From Arion vulgaris (lineage: Eukaryota > Mollusca > Gastropoda > Stylommatophora > Arionidae): a DNA stretch of 64,000 bases. The notes below the pieces were generated by a model. It searched no databases. It was given only the letters and a program-made list of their open reading frames with translations, and was not told where the DNA came from. Position 1 is the first letter of the stretch. The number at the start of each line of letters is the position of its first letter. The stretch covers positions 5,451,001 to 5,515,000 of the forward strand of contig CM036753.1 of the NCBI GenBank assembly GCA_020796225.1, read 5' to 3'. Made by a program: the position numbers and the translations under genes. This document shows positions 56,154 through 64,000 of this stretch, one piece after another.

Positions 56154-56683
56154 TATTTGTACGGAACCTGTTAAAAGCGTCAGTGTGTTGTCTGCAAAGG
56201 TTCCTGTTATGTGCTGATGAAAAAATACCAGCACACCTTGGGACAAGAGAATTGTCCAGTAATTTTTCGGACAGACACACATGCCAGGACAGGTCTATCC
56301 TACCGCCATCGCGCCGCTTCTGGAAATGTAAACTTACACACATCAGGGCGGCCGGAACAATAGTTGTAACGTGACTACAACACACAACTCTTGCCTGTAG
56401 TTTAGCTGTAACATGCACAGCGACTACAACGGTTACATCGCCTATTCGGTGGTCAAACCAGGTGAGGGAAACCGATGGGTCTAGCAGCATCGGTAATCTA
56501 GGCACGTCTGCCTGTGCATGCAAAGACTGGATCCGGCTGACTTCGCGGATGAGGCCACTAGTTGGCTCAACGGTTAGAAAGGCGGATCACAGCAGAGCGG
56601 TGTGGACCGCATAGAGCACGGCGAGGCACTTTAGAAAGCCCTGGTCATCCACTGCATCTGGCACTATCTCCAGTCGTCTTGAC

Positions 56684-57600
56684 TTGTCTTGCCCCTGGAT
56701 ACAGATAGTCCTGGACGAGAGAGTGAGGTTGACGAATAGCGCAACTTTTCCTCACTATAATCCAAATACAGCGCAAGCTACAGTTTCAGACAACTACATA
56801 CAACACAAATCACACAACATGAAGAACACGCTTAAAGCTCTCACCATAGGCGCGTGGAACGTGCGAACACTATTAGATAACAACAAAGCTGAAAGACCTG
56901 AGAGACGGACTGCACTCGTGGCTAGAGAACTGGCACGCTACGATATCGACATAGCTGCCTTGAGTGAGACCAGACTCCTGACGAGGTCAGCTGTCAGAGG
57001 TGGGCGGAGGTTACACTTTCTTTTGGAGTGGGAGAGCCAATACAGAACGTCGGGAATCTGGTGTAGGGTTTGCTGTCAAATCTCATCTTGTGCGCGGCCT
57101 CACCAGACTCCCAAAGGTGTCAGTGACAGAGTGAAGACTCTTCAGATCTCAATAGGAGAAAAAAAGAGTGCCACTTTACTCAGCGTCTACGCCCTGACAA
57201 TGACAAATCCAAGCGAAATCAAGGATGGTTTCTACGAGGACCTTGACTCAGCCATCTCAGCGGTCCCAAGGTCTGAGAAGCTCATCATACTCGGGGACTT
57301 CAATGCCTAGGGACAGACCATCGGGTCTGGGAGGGAGTACTAGGAGTACACGGCGTGGGCAAGTGCAATAGTAATGGGCTTCTATTACTCAGACTATGTG
57401 CTGCCCACGACCTAACAATTACAAACTCCTTGTTTCGTTTACCAACCCGAAACAAAACGTCATGGATGCATCCCCGTTCCAAACAATGGCACCTCATTGA
57501 ATACGTCATAGTAAGGAAAAATGACAGACGTGACGTCAAGTCACAAAGGCTATGTGCGGAGCAGAATGTTGGACCGATCATAGATTGATCGTGTCAAAGC
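56684..57600 (+). pseudogene. LINE endonuclease domain
   Basis: The frame 56684-57310 reads 'LTIGAWNVRTLLDNNKAERP' (catalytic Asn), 'RYDIDIAALSETRLL' (catalytic Glu in S-E-T-R), a frame disturbance near 57000-57060, 'VKTLQISIGEKKSATLLSVY' and '[10 protein letters not shown]' (catalytic Asp/Asn), then a stop. Further on, '[20 protein letters not shown]' and '[17 protein letters not shown]' continue the domain in another frame (the usual 'T..HPRS..W...DY'). The enzyme nicks target DNA for target-primed reverse transcription. The key residues are present but the frame is interrupted. Confidence 0.8.
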
Positions 57601-58299
57601 TCAACCTCCGCATCAAGCCTAGAAAACGTCACCAGGGTCGCAAACCAACAAAAAGCTGGCAGTCTCCAAATTGAAAAGCTCCGCTGTCACCGAAAGTTTA
57701 ATAAGAGACCTGGACGATAAATTGAAGGACCTCCAATTTGGCAAAACCAGCGTGGACGATGACTGGACTGCCCTCAGAGACACCGTGTACCTATCTACCT
57801 CTGAGCTCATAGGACACTCTGTACGCAAGAGCCACGACTGGTTTGACGAAAATGACGAAGAAATCAAGTCTATTCTTCTCACGAAACATGAGACATACAG
57901 AGCCTATCAAAATGACCCATCATCATCATCCAAAAACAGCTTTCCTAGATGCTCGTAGAAGGGCTCAAGAGAGAATCAGGAAATTACAAGACCATGGCTA
58001 AGCAAAAATCTGATGAAATCCAGATATATGCAGACAGACATGATTTCAAACGCTTCTACGATGCCTAAAAACTGTTTACGGACCTCAACAATCTCACCCC
58101 ACTCTCATACTCGATGCAGATGGAGCAAGGCTACTAATTGACAAGCCTCAGATACTAAATCGCTGGGCAGAACACTTCCGTTCTGTCCTCAACCATCCAT
58201 CCACTATATGTTATAAAGCCATAGAGCGCATGCCCCAGGTCCCAATCAATGCCAAGCTTGATATTCCACATACCTTGAGAGGTCAAGAAGGCAACAAGC

Positions 58300-59720
58300 C
58301 AGATGTCCAGCGGGAAGGCACCGGGTGCGGACTCAATACCAACCGAAGTCTACAAAGAAAGAGGGCCCACGTTGATGCTAAAATTGACAGAGTTATTTAC
58401 ATCCATTTGGTGCAACGAACGTGTGCCACAGGAATTAAAGGATGCCACTATTGTCCACCTGTACAAGCGGAAAGGAAACCGCCAGGCCTGCGATAACCAC
58501 AGGGATCTCCTCGTCAATCGCTGGCAAAATACTGGCCAGAGTCCTCCTCAATCGATTAATCGATCACCTAGAACAGGACTTACTCCCTGAGACCCAATGT
58601 GGCTTCAGAGCAGGTCGTGGAACAGCAGACATGATATTTGCTGCTCGCCAACTACAGGAGAAATGCCAAGAGCAGCACCGTAACCTCTATATGGTCTTTG
58701 TCGATCTGACAAAGGCTTTCGACACGGTTAACAGGGAGGGTCTATGGAAGATCATGGAAAAATTTGGATGCCCAAGGAAATTCATCGAGATCGTTCAACA
58801 GTTTCACGAGGGCATGATGGCACGTGTACTTGACGAAGGGAGCTGTCGGAAGCCTTCCATGTCACCAACGGCGTCAAACAGGGCTGTGTACTGGCCCCAA
58901 CACTTCAGCATGATGTTTGCTGCCATGCTCACGGATGTCTTTTTAGAAGGCGACGAACATGGGGTAAAGATTAGATACAGGGCAGACGTAACCTATTCAA
59001 TCTTCGGAGGTTAAAATCCTCCACCAAGGTAAAAGAATCAACTATCTCAAACCTGTTGTTTGCTGATGACTGTGCCCTCGCTACCAACTCTGAGGAAGAA
59101 ATGCAGACTTACATGGACAAGTTCTCAATGGTAGGTTTGGCCTCACCATTAACACCAAAACAGAGGTCATGTTCCAGCCCGCCCCTAGAGAACAGTATTA
59201 CGATCCAGTCATCAACATTAAACACCAGCGTCTCCAGTCAACGGACAACTTTGCTTATCTTGGCAGCCTCCTATCCAGATCGGCAAACATAGATTCTGAG
59301 GTCCACAATAGGATATCCAAAGCCAGTGCTGCGTTCGGAAGGTTACGTGTCACTGTGTGGGAACGGAAGGGGATAAGCATAGTCACAAAGCTGAAAGTTT
59401 ACCAGGCCATAGTGCTAACCACGCTGCTGTACGCAAGCGAGACATGGACAGTGTATAGCAGACACGCAAGAAAATTAAACCATTTCCACACAAGCTGTCT
59501 ACGCAGAATACTAAAAATAAACTGGCAGGACAAAATTCCAGACAGCGAAGTCCTCACAAAAGCAAAGATCCCAAGCGTCAACACCCTGTTGCAGAAGGCC
59601 CAACTGAGATGGGTCGGTCACGTTGCTCGAATGCCTGATAAACGCATCCCAAAACAGTTGATGTATGGCGAGCTTGAAGGAGGCAGACGTTTAGCTGGTG
59701 GACAGAAAAAAACGCTTTAA
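58300..59720 (+). pseudogene. LINE reverse transcriptase domain
   Basis: From about 58303: 'SGKAPGADSIPTEVYKERGP', then 'FRAGRGTADMIFAARQLQEK' and 'LYMVFVDLTKAFDTVNREGL' (first catalytic Asp). A damaged 'VTNGVKQGCVLAPT' equivalent lies near 58865-58900, and 'NLLFADDCALATNSEEEM' (catalytic F-A-D-D) near 59056. The thumb follows: 'LQSTDNFAYLGSLLSRSANI', 'LTTLLYASETWTVYSRHARK', 'LRWVGHVARMPDKRIPKQLM'. At least three frameshifts separate these, for example around 58590, 58850-59010 and 59160. Length and motif order are typical of a full RT. Confidence 0.85.
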
Positions 59721-59743
59721 AGACACTTTAAAGTGTCTCTGAA

Positions 59744-60052
59744 ATGCTTCGATATAGACAATACGTGCTGGGAATCCTTGCGCAAGATCGCCAAATGTGG
59801 CGCTGTAACAACAAAAGAGGAACACGAATAGCTGAGAATCATCGTATTGTTGAGTCACAGAGAAAACGAGCAGCGCAAAAAGACAGAGCACACAACACGC
59901 ACATGTCTAACCTTGATCATGTATGCCCCACCTGTGGTCGGGGATTCTGTTCTAGGATTGGACTCTACAGTCACCTCCGCACACACAGAGAGGTGCAACA
60001 GTACACGTCTGAGATTGTTGTCATCATCGCTTGCGATGGACGGCTATTATAG
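59744..60052 (+). pseudogene. LINE C-terminal Cys/His finger
   Basis: The frame carries an Arg/Gln-rich helix and 'HVCPTCGRGFCSRIGLYSHL' then RTH, a C2H2-like finger (C-x2-C ... H-x3-H) often found at the C-terminus of RTE-related LINE proteins and thought to bind nucleic acid. It ends 'VVIIACDGRLL'. The next base is minisatellite. Confidence 0.75.
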
Positions 60053-61190
60053 AAGTGCTGTTGATATGTGGGCATTAGTGCTGTTGAAGTGAGGGTAGAA
60101 GTGCTATTGATATGAGAGTATTAGTGCTGTTAATGTGAGCGTAGAAGTGCTGTTGATATGAGTGTATTAGAGCTGTTGAAGTGAGCGTAGAAGTGCTGTT
60201 GATATGAGAGTATTAGAGCTGTCAATGTGAGGGTAGAAGTGCTATTGATATGAGAGTATTAGAGCTGTTAATGGGAGGGTAGAAGTGCTGTTGATATGAG
60301 AGTATTAGAGCTGTTGAAGTGGAGGGTAGAAGTGCTGTTGATATGAAGGTATTAGAGCTGTTAATGTGAGCGTAGAAGTGCTGTTGATATGAGGGTATTA
60401 GAGCTGTTGAAGTGAGGGTAGAAATGCTGTTGATATGAGGGTATTAGAGCTGTTGAAGTGAGGGTAGAAATGATGTTGATATGAGGGTATTAGAGCTGTT
60501 GAAGTGAGGGTAGAAATGATGTTGATATGAGGGTATTAGAGCTGTTAATGTGAGGGTAGAAGTGCTGTTGATATGAGAGTATTAGAGCTGTTGAAGTGAG
60601 GGTAGAAGTGCTGTTGATATGAGGGTATTAGAGCTGTCAATGTGAGGGTAGAAGTGCTGTTGATATGAGAGTGTTAGAGCTGTTGAAGTGAGGGTAGAAG
60701 TGCTGTTGATATGAGGGTATTAGAGCTGTTGAAGTGAGGGTAGAAGGGCTGTTGATATGAGAGTATTAGAGCTGTTAATGGGAGGGTAGAAGTGCTATTG
60801 ATATGAGAGTATTAGAGCTGTTAATGTGAGGGTAGAAGTGCTGTTGATATGAGAGTATTAGAGCTGTTAATGTGAGGGTAGAAGTGCTGTTGATATGAGA
60901 GTATTAGAGCTGTTGAAGTGAGGGTAGAAGTGCTGTTGATATGAGGGTATTAGAGCTGTTGAAGTGAGGGTAGAAATGCTATTGATATGAGGGTATTAGA
61001 GCTGTTAAAGTGAGGGTAGAAGTGCTGTTGATATGAGGGTATTAGAGCTGTTAATGGGAGGGTAGAAATGCTGTTCGTATGAGGGCATAATAACTGTTGT
61101 TGTGACGGTAGAAGTGTTGTTGGTATGAGGGTATTATAACTGTCGGTATGCTGGTATAATGGCTGCCTATATTAGGGTATAATTGCTGTT
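60050..61190 (+). repeat. Minisatellite, 46-bp unit, about 24 copies
   Basis: Unit: 'gagggtagaagtgctgttga' + 'tatgag(a/g)gtattagagctg' + 'ttgaagt'. Variants exchange 'ttgaagt' with 'ttaatgt' or 'tcaatgt'. The last 120 bases decay into related but diverged units. Confidence 0.92.
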
Positions 61191-61755
61191 TTACATTGTC
61201 TAATCGAAGTATTAGTTAACCGTTCTGTTTTTGAAGTATGAATTCCATCTCGGTCATATTACATTTCTATGAAATTGATATTCTATTTTTATTTTCAAAT
61301 TCGAAACTATTTCCTATAAAAATGTTGCTATATTGGAACAAACTGTCAAATCTTTGAGAATCTTACGTCATACATTTATAAAAGTTTACAACACATTTCC
61401 ATTTATTTTTGTCTCGTTTCAATCCATGTCTTTGCAGGCAGAATTGAGATCTGCTAATCTAGTTGTCTGAATCCTAGTAAGCTTACGCCCTGCAGAGATC
61501 GAGTCTGAATGAAGCTACTCAGTGGCTGAATTAGGCAGTACAGAAAGGATAGGTTTGAGGATTTGTTTTGTTTCTTAGAATAGAATTTGTGCACTTATAT
61601 ATGTCTTATGCTAAGCGTCTGCTGTTAGATTGAGGAATAGTATGCGCTCTAGTTCCGAGACATTGTACTCTAATATTGATGACGTAAACTGTGACGTATT
61701 GTTTATGAATTAAGTTTGCTTCAATTAGAGTCACATTGAACAATAGATTACACAC
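61190..61755. other. No recognisable gene
   Basis: AT-rich spacer between the minisatellite and a microsatellite. Confidence 0.5.
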
Positions 61756-61869
61756 ATACACATATATACATACATACATACATACATACATACATACACA
61801 CATATATACATGCACACATACATATATACATACACACATACATACATAAATATATACATACAAGCACAC

Positions 61870-61900
<31 letters not shown>

Positions 61901-61950
61901 CATATATGCACACATACACACATGCATACATACATACATACATACATATT
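61755..61950 (+). repeat. CATA/CACATA microsatellite
   Basis: Tracts of 'catacatacata' and 'cacacatacatata', with a (TA) run at 61877-61892. Predicted frames here are artefacts of the repeat. Confidence 0.95.
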
Positions 61951-61964
61951 TAAGTGCGTGCTTT

Positions 61965-62297
61965 GCGTATTAATGGGGCAGACGTTCAGCTGATGGACAG
62001 AAAAAACGCATTGACACCCGTAAAGTGTCTCTGAAATACTTCGATATAGACACCACGTCCTGGGTATACCTGGTGCAAGATCGCCAAATGTGGCGCTGTA
62101 ACAACACAAGAGGTGCTCGCATAGCTGAGAATCGTCGTGTCGTTGAGGCACAGAGAAAACGAGCCGCGTGAAAAAACAGAACACACAACACCCACATGTA
62201 TAACCTTGATCATGTATTGGACTCTACAGTCACTTCCACACACACCAGAGAGATGCAGCAGCACACGTCTGAGGCTGTTGTCATCATCTTATGCGAT
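61965..62297 (+). mobile_element. LINE 3' end, second copy
   Basis: About 85-90 percent like 59690-60048 by eye: 'gttcagctgatggacagaaa', 'cgccaaatgtggcgctgtaa', 'gagaaaacgagccgcg'. It lacks the stretch encoding the two finger Cys. Ends 'gatggacggctac' as in the larger copy. Confidence 0.8.
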
Positions 62298-62406
62298 GGA
62301 CGGCTACTCGTCGGTATACGGAGTTCGTGTACTGCAGCTGAGATCTTCCTGTGTAAGAATTAGATAAGAGCACATATGGTTACTCACCGAAGTGCAATGA
62401 TGATGG

Positions 62407-62454
<48 letters not shown>

Positions 62455-62456
62455 GT
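62298..62456 (+). mobile_element. LINE 3' terminus with (AATC)n tail
   Basis: Same terminus as 10125-10275 ('ctgagatcttcctgtgtaag', 'agtgcaatgatgatggtcc'), here with about 13 AATC/ATCA units (62409-62453). It directly abuts the LINE end above. Confidence 0.75.
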
Positions 62457-62554
62457 ACGTGCTGTCTGCATCTGACGAGCAGACGTTCACTTGTACACAG
62501 ATACACTATCTAGCTGAAATACAAACTCACATACGGACTCATACACAAAAACGG

Positions 62555-62830
62555 AATCACATACCCATACGTTTAATCTCATCCATACAAGATCATGTTT
62601 ATATATATATATATGTACATACACAATCATATACACATAACTGAATCACGCATACGGTGATAGCGCACATACAAGATCATGTTTATATATATATATATAT
62701 GTACATACACAATCATATACACATAACTGAATCACACATACGGTGATAGCGCACATACATTCATGTACTTACACACATACTATTATGTTCATACAATTAG
62801 CACACATACATTCATGTACTTAACACACAT
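62555..62830 (+). repeat. Tandem repeats of AT/CA-rich units
   Basis: A unit of about 90 bases ('acaagatcatgtttatatat', 'catacacaatcatatacac', 'ataactgaatcac') occurs twice in tandem. Next comes a duplicated 'catacattcatgtactta' block. Confidence 0.8.
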
Positions 62831-62907
62831 ACTAACACACCCTCACATATAGTTCTCGGAAAAAGGGGCTAGAGATAAAATAATAGCTATTTAACGAGTC
62901 GTTGTGA

Positions 62908-63129
62908 ATGAAACCAGATATATGTCCCCCCAGCAGCTCTGCAGACATTCACCGAGTTAATAACCAAGAACTGACAACAGAGTTCCAAATAACATTCACT
63001 AAAAAGGAAATTTTATCGACTCTGTCTGCATGTGTCGAAGATGTGAATATTAGTGTAGACATTAGTGAAGAGAAAGTGAGATACTATTTTTGTTCGTCTT
63101 GTGTGATGACTTCAGCGAGAAAAATTTGA
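62908..63129 (+). other. Unassigned 73-codon open frame
   Basis: A hydrophilic open frame ('ELTTEFQITFTKKEILSTLS') without recognisable domain or splice context that I can support. Listed as a possible exon or chance frame; it is the longest uninterrupted non-repetitive frame in the last 1.5 kb. Confidence 0.2.
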
Positions 63130-63147
63130 AAGGGAATGAGTATTACC

Positions 63148-63405
63148 ACACGTGTGGTTCCAGGGTCTGAAAGGGAAGCAAAGAATAGTAACACTGATAC
63201 CTACAAGGCATGTCGTAAGAGGCGACTGATGTAAGACCTAGGGAAGCTACCTTAGTAAATAAAAACATCGCAGAAATCGGATGTGCTGGCCTACTTGTAC
63301 GCGCATAACTGGCACAACGTAAAATCGCTCTTAGGCTCAGATCACCTACACATCACACAGAGGGGTTAACAAGTGGTCGATATGGAGTATTCGAAGAAGA
63401 ATAAA
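63148..63405 (+). mobile_element. SINE-B copy
   Basis: Head 'gtgtggttccagggtctgaa', core 'catgtcgtaagaggcgact', tail 'gaagaagaataaaaagaag'. Confidence 0.8.
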
Positions 63406-63485
63406 AAGAAGTATTAGAAAGTTTAAGGAAACATGCAGCATTACAGACTAGAATAAGTACATGATTCACATTTAGTTTATTCCAT

Positions 63486-63660
63486 AGCTATACATCATAT
63501 TGGCTGAGTCCCCTGGACTATACATCATATTGGCTGAGTCCCCTGGGCTATAAATACTATTGGCTAAGACCCCTGGGTTATAAATACTATTGACTGAGAC
63601 CCCATGGCTATAAATACTGCTGGTTGAGACCACTGAGCTATAAATATTAGTGTCGAAGGC
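63486..63660 (+). repeat. Tandem repeat, 30-bp unit, about 6 copies
   Basis: First two units are identical ('tatacatcatattggctgag' + 'tcccctggac'); later ones diverge to 'tataaatactattggct'. Confidence 0.85.
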
Positions 63661-63900
63661 CCGTGTACTACAAATGGTGTGATCCCTCCCGCCCCCGACT
63701 CAAACCATGTAATAGCTTCAACATAAAGTAACATTCTTTTTTTAAACTGCCGTCTGGGAATGCGCACAGCCAACCTATTTGACTGCTGTGTCATTGCGCT
63801 AAACAGAGAGACCTCACTTGCTCTATTATTGGGGGGGCTGTCGCGCTTTAGCTGTCTGTCGACGTGGGTAGAGTAGTACTGTCGAATGTTTTCATATATT

Positions 63901-64000
63901 GGGGCGCAACTGTCTGATGATTGTGAAGATGCTTGATGTTGCATGTAACGATAGCTGGGGCGCAACTGTCTGATGATTGTGGAGATGCTTGATGTTCCAT
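63901..64000 (+). repeat. Tandem duplication, 56-bp unit, reaching the window edge
   Basis: 'ggggcgcaactgtctgatga' begins at 63901 and again at 63957; may continue beyond the window. Confidence 0.8.

Larger units (their letters stand above)
56154..60050 (+). mobile_element. Nearly complete non-LTR retrotransposon (APE endonuclease + RT + Cys/His finger)
   Basis: About 3.9 kb: a GC-rich 5' leader (56154-56680), an APE-type endonuclease, a linker, a reverse transcriptase and a C-terminal zinc-finger-like motif, in the standard order. The ORF is broken by about eight frameshifts or stops (for example after 'ILGDFNA' at 57308). Motif order fits the RTE-related branch; the clade assignment is tentative. 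A second copy of only the 3' end is at 61965-62297. Confidence 0.85.

Noticed and set aside
61606..62184. 192-codon open frame rich in Tyr, Val and Cys on the minus strand
   Set aside because: Most of it is the translation of the CATA microsatellite; the rest is antisense to a LINE 3' end.

Overview
Kind of sequence. This is an AT-rich, intron-containing animal genome window, not a bacterial, plasmid or viral one. There is no operon structure, and most open frames are short. The readable proteins are reverse transcriptase, RNase H, GIY-YIG and transposase remnants typical of metazoan mobile elements. The mix (RTE-like and I-like LINEs, a Penelope-like element, hAT and mariner transposons, several tRNA-headed SINEs, abundant minisatellites) suggests an invertebrate, probably a lophotrochozoan such as a mollusc; that placement is inference. 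Short indels break almost every element ORF and one otherwise clean host exon, so some frameshifts may be assembly errors.

Host genes. Two are supported. (1) A minus-strand gene at 16920-27139 has six coding exons whose splice phases agree at all five junctions. It would encode a protein of about 420 residues with an N-myristoylation-type start (MGSGSS), a long central coiled coil and a Ser/Asn-rich tail. Exon 5 carries an apparent one-base frameshift. I do not recognise the family. (2) A plus-strand terminal exon at 38741-39564 encodes an IRS-type PTB domain followed by several tyrosine motifs (YSNV, YENV), as in DOK/FRS2 docking proteins. A tiny candidate first exon at 35116-35143 has a matching phase. 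A degenerate tRNA-Thr-like gene lies at 48573-48640.

Layout. 1-5200: LINE pieces and a small Penelope-like inverted repeat. 5200-8000: a nested stack in which a hAT sits inside a SINE, which sits inside a LINE, all with target duplications. 8400-14100: I-like LINE with RNase H, and a 2.7 kb Penelope-like palindrome. 14293-15488: a hAT with 8-bp target duplication. 16920-27139: the coiled-coil gene, its introns filled with elements. 28600-34000: LINE 3' ends, one with its terminus tandemly amplified. 34450-40050: the PTB gene locus, with SINEs and a fold-back mariner. 40100-51700: LINEs, a SINE-derived 56-bp minisatellite, a large fold-back element, a 39-bp array and a second mariner. 51800-55500: SINEs and a 2 kb satellite of 23-bp units. 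56100-62460: a nearly complete APE-endonuclease LINE embedded in a 46-bp minisatellite, then a second copy of its 3' end. 62500-64000: short tandem repeats.

How it fits together. Most sequence outside the two genes is element debris, and many elements share modules: two SINE subfamilies share head, core and tail motifs, a third SINE with a tRNA head carries the same tail, and the same LINE 3' ends recur many times. I saw no convincing novel defence or enzymatic system. The most unusual items are the palindromic Penelope copies, the mariner whose N-terminal region is replaced by an inverted copy of its other end, the SINE-internal minisatellite and the unrecognised myristoylated coiled-coil gene.
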